A stretch of 64,000 nucleotides of DNA from Symsagittifera roscoffensis (taxonomy: Eukaryota; Xenacoelomorpha; Acoela; Convolutidae): assembly GCF_963678635.1 (NCBI RefSeq), contig NC_087068.1, positions 39,081,649 through 39,145,648 on the forward strand, in the 5' to 3' direction. A program made the position numbers and the translations under genes. The number at the start of each line of letters is the position of its first letter. Position 1 is the stretch's first letter. Below, one piece after another: positions 9,080 to 19,150 of the stretch. The notes under the pieces were generated by a model that ran no database searches, was not told the DNA's origin, and saw nothing but the letters and a program-made list of their open reading frames with translations.

Positions 9080-10567
9080 TTGTACGGAAGATTGAGCATG
9101 TCGGATAAGAGTGGAATGGAGTTAGTCGCGGATTGTCATGGGGTGACGGATGTAAACTTGACCACAACCTTGGGATTTTGTAGCATGACGAGTTCGATAG
9201 AATCGCTTGAGCGCCTGGAGCGTGCCCATGAGCTAGTGACGTCCCTCAGCGTGGAAGTGTTCCCTGGAGCATTGCAGACAGAGCAGAAGATCGGAGGCTG
9301 GCGAGAAGCTCTAGAGAACGAAATGAATCTGAAAGATAGTGAGGCCTATCATAAACCTACTGGTTCAAAATATCTGGTGGGTTCAAGCTCCGCACCATAT
9401 TGCAGTAGTAGGTATCCTACACACATGGTGGTGATGGATGCGAGGACACAGCAGGTGTTGATTGACCAACTTTTCTCTGTGCCAAAGTGCGTGAGGTTGG
9501 CCAGAATGTCGGAGAGGTCATATGATTTGTTGGCAAAGATCTTTCGGGCAGTCCCGAAGAGATCTGAAGGCGAGTTGCAAGATGTAGTGGGTGAAGAGTT
9601 TCTGAGATTGAACGAAGGTAATGTGAGTGAGTTCCAGAAGCAGAAAGCGAGTGGAGCGTTACCCACTGAATTCCCCACCATAGAAGAGAAAGACGACTTA
9701 CACGGAATTCTGATGGAGGTGGAACCGTTGCTGGGAGCCTCAGGGTATCGGACCCGAAGGAACATTGTGAGAACCCATGGGGAGTATCCTTGCCACTGCT
9801 TGGCGCAGACGTTGTGGTACCCCAAACGCGGGAATCTGTCGCTAGTATGGGACGTGGAGGAGTTGTACTCTACGGGGTTGCCCGATCAGAATCAACAGGT
9901 GTCAATCGTGGTGGTTAGTGCCATGCTGGCAGTGAGATGGTTGGAGGCTAACGCGGACACAAGTGAACAGGAGACAGCCGTGCCGACTCCTGAGCAGCTG
10001 AGCAACGTGAAGATGAGTCGTGAGTTGGATCTTTTCAGAACCACCTGCAAGGTTCTGAGAATACCCAAAGCCATTGAAAGGATATGGTCGAGGCAGAGAT
10101 TGATGCCTTGGTTCCGTGCAGTGATGACATCATGGATGTATGAACGCGCGAAGCGTCACACGTCGAGGAACACGGAAGTCTATCAATCTTTCCAGCTAGA
10201 TATAGGACCGGGAGCCTATAAGAGAGCATTCCTGAAGCACAGAAACGCGGTCACCACGGCGGTGAAGCGAGTAGCTGGAGCGCCTTGTGTAACTGAAGAG
10301 GAAAAGAAAGAGGTCTTAAGAGCTGACCTAGAACGAAATGTGAGCCTATGTCTTCACAACAGCTTTTGCAGGAACCGGGAGCAAAAGGTGAATGTGGACT
10401 TGCTACCTTGTTGCAAACCGAGGCTGTTGGAACAGGAGAGTTGGGGCACGGCCCGCAACTCCATGGACATGTTGGAGAAAGTCCTGGAAGACAGCGAAGT
10501 TGAAGATCAGGATGGAGAGAAGCGATGGAGTGAAGATGATGAACGAAGAGAACAAGTGAAGACGTGA
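9080..10567 (+). pseudogene. Unit 2 copy of the unassigned protein, C-terminal part
   Basis: Continuation of the same frame after the TAG at 9056; the ATG at 9080 is only an internal start. Matches residues ~648 to the end of the unit 1 protein, with A-to-V and M-to-V changes. A 2-base insertion near 10518 changes the C-terminus from GEAME to a longer basic/acidic tail ending EQVKT. The CHCLAQTLW, PWFRAVMTSW, QLDIGPGAYKRA and CLHNSFC blocks are present. No catalytic motif recognised. Confidence 0.75.
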
Positions 10568-11295
10568 GCAAAGAAGAGGAGAGAAGGAGAAAAAAAACTT
10601 GATTGTCTTTGTGTGTGAAAACTTAAACCAATCAACCAAGTTTTGATTATTGAACTTGTTAAACTTTTTGTTTTGATTTAGTTTGGTCAAACCAAACTTT
10701 GAAAGTTGTTACAATTGTTAAAATTGTTGAAAGAGAATTTTATTTATACTATTTATGTATATATATAGAACGTAGGTGAGTATATTTACCTATTTAAACA
10801 CGATTGAAGTTTTTAACCTGTGTAAGACACAATTTTACTGTGTGGCGACATGGTAAGTTTGAGTAAACTCGCTCGAGAAGGGTGGGTAACTCAATAACTT
10901 TCCTAGCCACACAGTTTCTTAGTTTTAATATTGAAAGGACTGCATAAATAACTGATTATACTTGGTGAGTGACGTTAAGTTAATGTTAACGGGTGCGTGG
11001 CCGTGCCACGTCCCAATTTTTAATCACAAAGAGCGAAAAGAAGTTTTATGGCAAGACAGAAAAGAAATTTTATCTAGGACACTCCTCATGGTGCAAATTT
11101 TGTGAAAATAATGAAAGGCAGTGAAATGTAGTACGATGCCATTTGTGAACACGTAGTGAGTTGAGGTGGAGTAGATAAATTTCATTTTCTTATGCGATTT
11201 GTAAGATTGATCAGAGAAAACTGGAACACTACCTGACGATAACCCGGTGTTATGCGATCAATAGGGACATTGATGGGGTTTGTCCGGGGAGTATG
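10568..11295 (+). other. 3' untranslated region and polypurine tract of unit 2
   Basis: Matches 4256-5030 except for a short deletion near 11056 (the GACGGAAGTAGT stretch of unit 1 is missing). Ends in the polypurine tract CCGGGGAGTATG at 11284-11295, immediately before the LTR. Confidence 0.65.
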
Positions 11296-12178
11296 TGCCA
11301 TTCTGCCAGATGGCACAGCGCAACCTTCCGGCGACACGAGAAAAAACGAATAAAGGCCTTATTAACGAAAAAGTATTGCGAAGGAGGGTAGGAATATTCT
11401 AGAATTTTTATTTTCAAAATTTCGATCGGAAGGGGAATATTTCTCAGAAATACAAAAAAGACGGCCATTTTGACTGAAAACGACGAAAAAGCAGAACAAC
11501 GACAAATATTGTGAAAAACGGTCGCACAAGAGACGAAAAACACGAAGCCTCTTATCGTGGCAACAAAGCACGATAAGACCCTTATCAGTGGATATTAGTG
11601 GAGAAGGAAGCTTCAGTGGGGAAGGAATATACCACGGAACCCTCCCGTGCCACAAATTGGAAGAGATAAGAACGTTATCTCAGGAAGATTACGGGAGCGG
11701 AGGCTTGGTCCCCCAGAGACTGTTTTATGTGAAGGGAGTATATAAAACTAACTTTGTAGCTACTTGGATGTCGTAGAAGTCTAAATTAACACCGGTATAA
11801 TTTGATATTTTAGAATATGAGTAGCTAGAAAGAGGAAAGGGTCAATCCATCTCCAATGGATTTAATATAGAAATGTCACACAAAAACATGTTAAAATAGG
11901 TTGTTCGAGCCGTGTTTTTAATGACAATCACGTAGTCTGAGGATCCGAGACTCAGCTAGGTGGTTGTGTTCGCATGTAAACGAAAGCTGATCAAAAGTCG
12001 CTTGACTGATGGCCTACAAAATAGTAACTTTTTACTTAGCCCTAAACAGACCAGAAAATCAACTGGCAAGATCGAGACGGTGAAAAACGAGTAGGATTAA
12101 GGTAACTGACGCCTGCCAGTCGTTAATAGGTACTTTTTCTACGCTCCGTCGCTGTGTAGTATTTGGGCGAATGTTACA
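11296..12178 (+). repeat. Long terminal repeat (3' of unit 2), 883 bp
   Basis: Near-identical to 5031-5913 (for example a C/A difference near 11873), with the same TG start, TTACA end, GATA-like cluster and hairpin. The pair bounds a ~7.1 kb element whose only large ORF is the unassigned protein. Confidence 0.75.
11739..11747 (+). promoter_or_regulatory. TATA box of the second LTR
   Basis: TATATAAAA at the position equivalent to 5474-5482. A transcript started here would run into the inverted LTR at 12400, so this copy probably drives no useful gene. Confidence 0.55.
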
Positions 12179-12399
12179 CAATAAAAATTAATTACAAAAT
12201 ACTTACAGCTCCGCTAAAACCCGTAGCAAGGCAACTATGCCGACCAAACATAAGCAGACGCACAACAGGTCGAAATATTTTCGAAACTGAATATATCCCT
12301 TTTGATTAAAAAAGTTCAGGCCTGGTTCGATCACAGGACCTTTACCACCTAAAGCTAGTAATTTTCTCAAAAACCATTAGTGCCTGAAAAGCTAATAAA
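12179..12399 (+). other. 221-bp spacer with a tRNA-3'-end-like sequence
   Basis: Same as 5914-6134. At 12324-12347 a B-box-like T-arm with a 4-bp stem is followed by seven bases and CCA. Read on the minus strand this resembles a tRNA primer-binding site (TGG first) for the inverted LTR, but it lies 52 bp from that LTR's end rather than next to it. Confidence 0.45.
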
Positions 12400-13757
12400 T
12401 GTAACTTTCACCCAGACATTACACCTCGACTGAGCGTAGAAAAATTACCTATTGACGACTGGCTGACGTCAGTTACCTTAATCCTACTCCTTTTTAGCAG
12501 TCTTGACCTAGCCCGTTAATTTTCTGGTCTGCTGAGGACTAAGTATTATGTTACCATTTTTAGTCCATCAGCCAAACGACTTTCGATCAGCTTTCGTTTA
12601 CATGCGAAAATAACCACATAGCTGGTTCTCGCATCCCCAGACAACGTTATTACTTTTAAAAACACGGCTAGAAAACCACAATTCTAACTGCTCATGCTCT
12701 GAAATACTAAATTATTATTGGAGTAAATTAAATGCGTTCAGGGCCTTACAGCAGCTAAAAATATATCGTTATTGTTTTCTTACCATCTCTGAGCACCGGT
12801 ACTCTCCCGGAGATAACGTCTTTCTCATTGCGTTACACTTGAGGGTTCGGATCCGTTCCGAATGTCTCACTGGATCTTCCGCTTCCACAATCTTCTTCTT
12901 ACAAGCAATTTATCGTTTCCTGATGTCACGATAAGAAACTTCTCTTTTTTCCGACCACTACAAAGCAACAACTACTGAAGATGACGCTCGACTTGACAGC
13001 AAGGCCAACGGACTCTGGGGAGGCCGATTCAGCCGAACCTTTTTCGATGTAAAAATTTTCGACCCCAATGGTAAATCCTGCCCTTAAACTATCTGACGCC
13101 TACGAATATCAGGAGTGTCAAAACATTAAACTACCAACAAAGAATTCTGGGTGTGGAACACAGCAGGTTTGTTTCACTAGTTTTTGCGTCTACCGAGAAC
13201 TGTCCAGAAACTAGCAGAGAAACTAAGCGAAAAACGGAACGAATCATACTCGGACACAAGAAACTTTATAAAAACAAAAACAAATTTTGCACTTTTAAGG
13301 AATGCAATGCTCTGCCTTAGGGGTGCACAAATCTTAAAAATTAATCCAACATAGACAATTCTATCTGTGCTATAATCAAGGAGGGTAGATTGTAATTGAC
13401 ATTTCTCTGGATGCGTTAAAATCGACTTGATTTATTCATAAAGTTTTGCTGATGTATTTATATAGCGTTGGCAAGGCCCTATTCAACCTGTGCATGTACC
13501 GTCGCATGACGGAAGGTCCCATTTTATTTTAATTTTCCGATAATTTTCGTCTTGTATTCCTGTTGTTCTCTTTTTCCATCTATATCCGGTCAAAATGGCC
13601 GTTTTTTGTATTTCTCAGAAATGTTCCAGTCCAAATTGAAATTCAAAATTCTAGAACATTCTGCGCCCCTTTTTACTGCAATCTCAGTTATAACGCGTTT
13701 AACGCTGTTTTCAGCGTGCGTCGGAAGGTTCGGCTGTGGCAGTACAAGGGAAAGGCA
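12400..13757 (-). repeat. Inverted LTR copy, interrupted by a foreign fragment
   Basis: Reverse complement of the 883-bp LTR, alignable at both ends: TGTAACTTTC at 12400; the hairpin and GCCGTGTTTTTA blocks near 12660-12680; and the segment matching 11300-11480 near 13560-13750. The middle is interrupted at roughly 12,960-13,520 by an unrelated insertion holding a retroelement endonuclease fragment. Divergence from the forward LTR is much greater than that between the two forward LTRs, so it is older. Confidence 0.65.
12965..13240 (+). pseudogene. Fragment of a restriction-like endonuclease domain of a non-LTR-type retroelement
   Basis: Reads DDARLDSKANGLWGGRFSR followed by TFFDVKIFDPNG. After a stop and frame changes it reads NYQQRILGVEH and LVFAST. 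The order ARLD, GLWGGRF, FFDV.IFDPN, QQR..GVEH, LVF matches the C-terminal domain also seen at 59700-60000. I know this domain from RT proteins of invertebrates in which an HALxCxxGG finger precedes it, and its D...D-V pattern suggests a PD-(D/E)XK-like nuclease. It is dead here, with at least two frameshifts. Confidence 0.6.
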
Positions 13758-14074
13758 CAAAAATTTGATTTCAAGGTAAGCCAAGCTATTAAATGTTTTT
13801 CTGTAAATGTTTCGTAGATCAAGAAATTTCCATGATGCGCCAACAAATCCAACAAAACATTATCAGACTGACGATAGTCCAAGAAACGTTTTGAAATGCA
13901 AAATTTTGTCTTTAAAAACTTAAGAGATTATTTCTTAAAAGACTTGGCAGTGGTATTAGAAGACCGGTAGAACTTAAACTTTTACGTGAATGAAATCTAG
14001 TGACTCAAGTGACTTTTTTAAACAAATTTTTAACCCGCAAAAAAGTCTCAATTCCAGTTTGATAACGCTTAATG
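13758..14074. other. Unassigned gap
   Basis: Between the outer edge of the inverted LTR and the next forward LTR. I see no gene, repeat or polypurine tract in it. Confidence 0.4.
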
Positions 14075-15006
14075 TGACATTCGACCAGAATGTACAAAAA
14101 GGCAAAGTCACAGTTCGAATTTTTATTGATTAATCTGACTGAGAAAATTGACGGTTTTTATGAATTAACGGTGTTAATCGTGCATTTTGACGAACGAGGA
14201 TGAATTAGTTTGAGCTAACATCAAAATTTTTAAAACTTTATTCAAAAAGAAAGACATGCGACAATGTCGAAATTTCGCACACACTGAAAACGTCGAAAAC
14301 AGAAGAACAGAATTCTCAACGAGAACAACATTAAAATTAGAGACACAGAAGAGTCAGACGAGAAATACGAGCGATAAGAAGAATATTGTGGCCGACAACC
14401 ATTCCGAGTTGTAACGATTGTGCCGCTACAATCGTTACAACCCGAAGCCCGAGAATTAGGAAGGGTGTTGGGACGGCGAGTACAGCCTTCCTGAAAAAAT
14501 AAGGACGTTATTTCCCCGGATTTCAGAATCCGGAGGGGTAACGGGAGGAGAATTTAAGTTGTGTTTTATAAACTTTAAGCTCCCTGGAGATGTCCTGAGT
14601 TGAATTCGTTTAACATCTAAATTCATTTTCAGTTCATGAGAAGCTAAGAGTTAAGAGAAAGGGTTAACCCATCTTCGATGGAGAAGATGATTTTTCTCTA
14701 CTGAACAAAAACAATAGTAATATAATAAAAAGGAGAAGCCCTGTTTTTAGGAGTGACCTCGTGGTCTGGAGATACTGAGACCCAACCATGAGCTAATTAT
14801 TTCTGCAAGTAGTCAAGTTAATTAGAGCGTTCTGATCGAAGCCGGAAACAGTAACATTTCTTGTCGACCCGATGTTAGAAAGAACACCAAAAGAACTGGC
14901 TTTAGCAGAGACGGTGAGAAGCATGTACAGCTGTGTTTAGACGCTAGCCAGTCGTTTTAGTACCTAGCTTTGTTTTCCGTCGATATGTATTTCCGGGCGA
15001 ATGTTA
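14075..15006 (+). repeat. 5' LTR of the long decayed element
   Basis: Starts TGACATTCGACCA and ends GGGCGAATGTTA. It aligns along its length with 38120-38996, which starts TGACATTCGACCAC. Shared blocks include the GGTGTTAATCGTGCATTTTG region, the GAATTGAGAAGGGTGTTGG-like region, the CTCCCTGGAGATGTCCTGAG segment, the hairpin, and the GTGACCTCGTGGTCTGG segment. The two are direct repeats ~24 kb apart with gag-pol sequences between them. Confidence 0.65.
14564..14572 (+). promoter_or_regulatory. TATA box of the 5' LTR
   Basis: TTTTATAAA followed at ~100 bp by the conserved hairpin CCATC-TTC-GATGG (14669-14681), the same spacing as in the 883-bp LTRs. Confidence 0.5.
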
Positions 15007-15019
15007 ATTAGATGTTTTT

Positions 15020-15140
15020 ATGGAGCTCCTGGGTGTTATTCTTTTTTAACATCATGACCGGCAGAACCTTAAACGAGCACTCCGCGCCGAGCGGATGCTC
15101 AAAACAAGGCCCTAACCATCTGATCTGATCCGACACTCCC
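15020..15140 (-). repeat. tRNA-derived SINE-like sequence
   Basis: On the minus strand an A-box-like TGGTTAGGGCC (15108-15118) is followed ~58 bases later by a B-box-like AAGGTTCTGCC (15060-15070). Between them is an interrupted hairpin GAGCA.TCCGC / GCGGA.TGCTC (15075-15100). Box order and spacing fit an RNA polymerase III promoter of tRNA origin. The B box is degenerate, and no A-rich tail was identified. Confidence 0.4.
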
Positions 15141-16655
15141 GTTTGTTGTTGTTAGATATATTGTTAATACAGGCATTTATATCAGACAGGATTGTTACGA
15201 TCAAATTTGTGGCCTGTTTCTGGTGCTTGTACTATAGGGTTATTTGAGTATTTAAGCACGTTAATGCTAATTTGGGCTCAATCCGGAAGGGTCTCGGGAT
15301 TAGAGCAGAAGACTGATCCGGCAATCAGTGCAAGGAGCAATAAGAATGGGCTCAAGGGCACCAATAATCGAATGTTGGGTAACGCTTACAAGTTTTGTAT
15401 ACCTTTTGGTACAAAAATTAAGATATAAATCTGTGGGAGTGACCCTCCACCGAGTTGCGAATTTCCGACTTAAGCATCTTAATTCGGATATTGAAAAAAC
15501 CCTGAGGGGTATAATAATACTAGTATTACTTTTTATACAGCCTATTTTAATACTCCTATACCGTTTCTCAGTGAAAAATACAGTAAGCAGACCGGTTTTT
15601 AGGGTCAAAATAGTGATAATCACCCCAAATCCCCCCACAAATGACGATTTTTTGAAATATCGATATTTTTTTTGAAACGGAAAACAGCACAAAATTGGTG
15701 AGTTACATCGTAATAGGTGGAACCGGTTAAGTTTAGTTCGGAGGTGGTTGCAACTAATTGGGTACCGAAGACCGAATTTTCTTGATTTTTGCAAAAACGA
15801 AACGCTACAAAATAAGAAAATTATTTGAAATTTTTGCGTTAGGACACTGAAAACTGTTGTTCAGACAACGCTCGCTAGTGAATCGACAGGTTTTAAAACC
15901 CGTTTGTCGATAACCTTCCGGGTTGCAGTGAAATCGGACTTAACGTGTTTGATTTAGTGGATTCATCAATTCGGAAGGGTCCAAATAGCATTAATTTTGG
16001 CAAATTTTTTCAGCTGGAATTTTTAGATCGGGTTTTTTGCATTGAACGACAAAAATATAGGCCTTTTGAGCTCGGATCAATAATTTTTAGGTCCAAAAGA
16101 TAAGATTTGCGAAAACAGTTAGGCGAAACCTAAAAGAGAGAAAATTTTTGAACCTTAGAAAAAAGACGTTTTGGTTAATAACTTTGGAACTACTGGACAG
16201 ATTCAGTTGATCTTGGTACCATTAGATCAAACATTTAGTGAGCTTACTCATAGAGACTTCAAGTATTCAAAGAAATAAGTTTAAATTTTTTTTCAGATTG
16301 TTTTTAGCAAAAATACCAATTTGTGAAGGTAGACCCTTCACGTTTTGTAAATTTTTTTTGGAAAGCCCTTATACCCCTACCAAAGAGTAGTAACGGATGA
16401 ATAAGACAATTTTACGCTGTTCTAGAAAAAAGAGAGGGCTAAGGAACCAAGAAAACCATAGTCGAGTCGAAACTGGGCTAGTTAGAAGACGCTTCACAGT
16501 TGAGTAGAATAGTAAAATAAGAGGCTTAACTACGATCCGGAAGGGTCTAGGGACGGAAAATACACCCTTCCTAGTTAGTTCCGACAGCATAATAACATCG
16601 GAGAACGTCTCCGGAAGGGTGTCGGGTGAAATTTTCAAAAGTCCCGGAAAAGCTG
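15141..16655 (+). other. Non-coding leader of the long element
   Basis: About 1.5 kb with no supported gene; the overlapping frames on both strands near 15300-15800 show no family features. Scattered copies of CCGGAAGGGTC and close variants occur near 15284, 15970, 16531 and 16612, the same word found in the LTR and in the tandem repeats that follow. Confidence 0.5.
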
Positions 16656-16785
16656 TTTTTGCCAATCCGGAGGGGTTCCAATTTTGCCAATCCGGAGGGG
16701 TCCCAATTTTGTCAACCCGGAGAGGTCCTATTTTTGCCAATCCGGGAAGGTCCAAGTTTTTGCCAATTCGGAATGGTCTTCATTT
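16656..16785 (+). repeat. Tandem repeat, five units of ~25 bp
   Basis: Units start at 16661, 16686, 16711, 16736 and 16762 with the pattern GCCAATCCGGAGGGGTCC plus a short T-rich linker. Each holds CCGGAGGGGTCC or a variant. A second array of the same repeat is at 18841-18975. Confidence 0.8.
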
Positions 16786-17376
16786 CAAAAATTTGTCACC
16801 TATATGTGTGGAATAAAATCCAGATAGTTTTTTGGAAAAGTGATTGCCTTGAGTATTTTAGTAGGTCTAGCTCGGGCAATCCGAAGGCGGATAGGTAACA
16901 CAGGACTCTGTGGGTGCAATAGATACCCACTTGAGAAAAATACTGCCTTCAAGTTTTGCCTATTTAGTGCGGCACTGAATAGGGAAAGTTCTTTCTTTAG
17001 AAACAAGTTCAACTATTGTATTAAGACTGACTAAAGTACAAAACACATACATTTTTCTTTGAAATTATTTTTATCTTTCTTCGTTTCTGGTTTTAAATCA
17101 ATAATATCTGCTCTTAATTGGGTAGTGAGTACACTATCTTTTAAATATATTGACATCATCAGACTGTGCTAGAATCATATCTTTACAACCAATAATCGAT
17201 AATTGGGAATAAATTGTATACATGCTGTACTGTAATAACATACAAGGATTCATGGTCAGTATTCAAGTGAAACTTTTGGATTTTTTTGTGTTGTGTTATT
17301 TTTATCAGTAATCAAACATCAAGAACTTTAGCAATCGAATGGAGTGTATTGGCAGTAAGAAGTGATAAATCAAAAA

Positions 17377-18515
17377 TGAGTCTAGACAAGTCAAGGATAC
17401 CTAAACTAAGTGATAGCTCTAAGAAATTCATCAAAGAAAGGTAATGAGGGACCCTTTTGTGGAAAAGATCGCACAAACCCGGACTGACAAAGGGAAGAAA
17501 ACTTCAGGCGGGATGGTTGAAACCAGGAGTCAAAAGTCCTCAGAAGGACAAAAGGCAATGTTAGAAGTAAAGGTCCATCCGGACCCCGGCACAGATGAGA
17601 ATCGGGAGGAACATGGACCATAAAGGAGTGGAAACCAAAGATTGGCAAGTGAATCTCTCCGGTAGAACAAGGCCAAGGCTTTGCCACTTCCACCGGGACT
17701 CTAGACCGAGAAGAGATGTCGGAACTGTCCGACATCTCTACTGAAAACGTGGCGACTACAAAATCACCCACAGACAACACTATGATGCATGGTGTTACGG
17801 AGAAACCGGCAACGTCCTCCTCGTTTTCAGAAAGAGTGAAGAACACTTTGGGAAATTTCTTTCCATTTACCATGGGAACGCGTACAGGCGATGAAGCAGA
17901 TACCCAGGAAGAGGGGGAGGACGATGACGAACAAGATGACTTCGGATCTCAAACAAGCCAAAACGATCAATGGAGCGACTGGCTCTACGAGCCGATTTTG
18001 TTTGGTCAGGACAATAAGCAAGACCACAAATGGATCACACCAGTCAAGAGATTTTGTGACCATGACGAATTCGGAAGTGCGACCTGGGAAGAACAGAAAT
18101 ACAGGGCCAAAAAATCCACCAGCGGATCCAGAAGCGGATTATGAAGAGAAGTCGAGGCAGAGAATTAAGACTCGGGTCTCGACCAGCACCAAGCTGCCTG
18201 GAGCCGATAGGGTGACACCACGACTTGTGACGCCATTAGTGGAAAACGGAGCATCAATCGAAGTAGCCTTGACCAACATAGTGGACATCATAGGGGAACA
18301 AAATGAACAGATGTCATTAAGAATGAGTGAACTAGAGAGGGCAGTTCAGTCGTCGATAGAGAAAGCCCGCGGGAAGAGATCAACTGCAAGAGACAAGAAG
18401 TTAGCAGAAGCAAAAAACGCTTGAATGAGAGAACAGATGAACACTTGGCCAAAAACTTGTCGCGAATGACGAAGGAAGCTGAGAAGAAAGAGTTACGGTT
18501 GAGAGATGACATGGA
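17377..18515 (+). pseudogene. gag: gag 5' part, first (truncated) copy
   Basis: Begins with ATG at 17377 (MSLDKSRIPKL), stops at 17443 and continues in another frame (MRDPFVEKIAQTRTDKGKK) to ~17625. From 17716 a third frame (MSELSDISTENVATT) leads into an acidic stretch (EEGEDDDEQDD) and a Lys/Arg-rich coiled region near 18280-18420. A small deletion/replacement near 17960 shifts the frame relative to the second copy. Truncated at ~18515 where BEL/Pao sequence starts. Identified as gag by position upstream of knuckles, protease and RT; I see no clear gag domain here. Confidence 0.55.
17712..17739 (+). other. Perfect 12-bp hairpin covering a start codon
   Basis: Stem AGAGATGTCGGA / TCCGACATCTCT with an ACTG loop. 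The ATG of the frame at 17716 lies in the left arm. Identical in the second copy at 20065-20092. Confidence 0.6.
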
Positions 18516-18815
18516 GACGACAAGGAAGCTCTCCGCATCTTGGAATCTTCAACAACCCGCTTGCCCAATGGACACTACGAAGCTGGAATGCTTTGGAAAC
18601 GTGGACAACAACTGCCAAACAATAGATGGCTTGCCAAGAAGCAGCTCGACAGCCTTCTCCAACGACTGAAGAGAAACACCGAGATGGCACAGAAATATCA
18701 GGAGACCATCGACACCGACTTGCAGAAAGGTTTCATAGTCAAAGTTGATGATTCCCATGAAGACTCAACAGGAAAATGGTACCTTCCTCATCATCCAGTG
18801 ACAAACCCGTTATTA
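18516..18815 (+). pseudogene. BEL/Pao pol fragment (region just before the RT)
   Basis: Reads ALRILESSTTRLPNGHYEA, LWKRGQQLPNNRWLAKKQL, LLQRLKRNTEMAQKYQE and ends WYLPHHPVTNP. This order (GRYE..L.WK, LPNN, RL..L, Y.E.I, YLPHHPV.NP) is diagnostic of the BEL/Pao pol segment just N-terminal to the RT core. It is in one open frame but cut at both ends, and sits precisely in the seam of the 2.35-kb duplication. Confidence 0.8.
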
Positions 18816-18840
18816 CAAGACAAGGTAATAACGGGTTCCA

Positions 18841-18975
18841 CTTTTGCCAATCCGGAGGGGTCCCAATTTTGTCAACCCGGAGAGGTCCTTTTTTTGCCAA
18901 TCCGGAAAGGTCCAAGTTTTTGCCAATTCGGAATGGTCTTCATTTCACCAAACCGGAAGGGTCCCATTTTTGTCA
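18841..18975 (+). repeat. Second array of the ~25-bp tandem repeat
   Basis: Units at about 18846, 18871, 18897, 18922 and 18946, with the core CCGGAGGGGTCC, CCGGAAAGGTCC or CCGGAAGGGTCCC. The last unit is better preserved than in the first array. Confidence 0.75.
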
Positions 18976-19150
18976 AAATTTAAGTACACAAAAAGAAAAG
19001 TAAATAGTAGAGAATATTAGGTTATTAGGTGTCAGGCTAGAAACCAGTGACTGCACTGGTAACTTGCCCTTTAAAAGGACCAGAGTAAAACAAAACAGGT
19101 CTAAACCCGGATGTGTGCGACACTAAGTCTAAATTGAATAAGAGTTTGTC

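Larger units (their letters stand above)
16798..18515 (+). repeat. First copy of a ~2.35-kb direct duplication (leader plus gag 5' part)
   Basis: From 16798 the sequence repeats at 19151 with a constant offset of 2353 bp through at least 17900, and with small indels to ~18510. It is not an LTR: it contains leader, the gag start and coding sequence. It ends inside gag, where a BEL/Pao fragment begins. Confidence 0.8.

Noticed and set aside
12324-12347. A tRNA gene
   Set aside because: There is a T-arm-like sequence, but I find no matching 5' acceptor strand or anticodon arm at proper distance; only the 3'-end resemblance is reported.
15300-15800. Overlapping open frames on both strands (115 and 164 codons)
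   Set aside because: Low-complexity, no motif, opposite strands open together; more likely chance in A/T-rich leader sequence.
16656-16785. CRISPR-like array
   Set aside because: The units are contiguous ~25-bp tandem repeats without unique spacers, in a eukaryotic retroelement leader.
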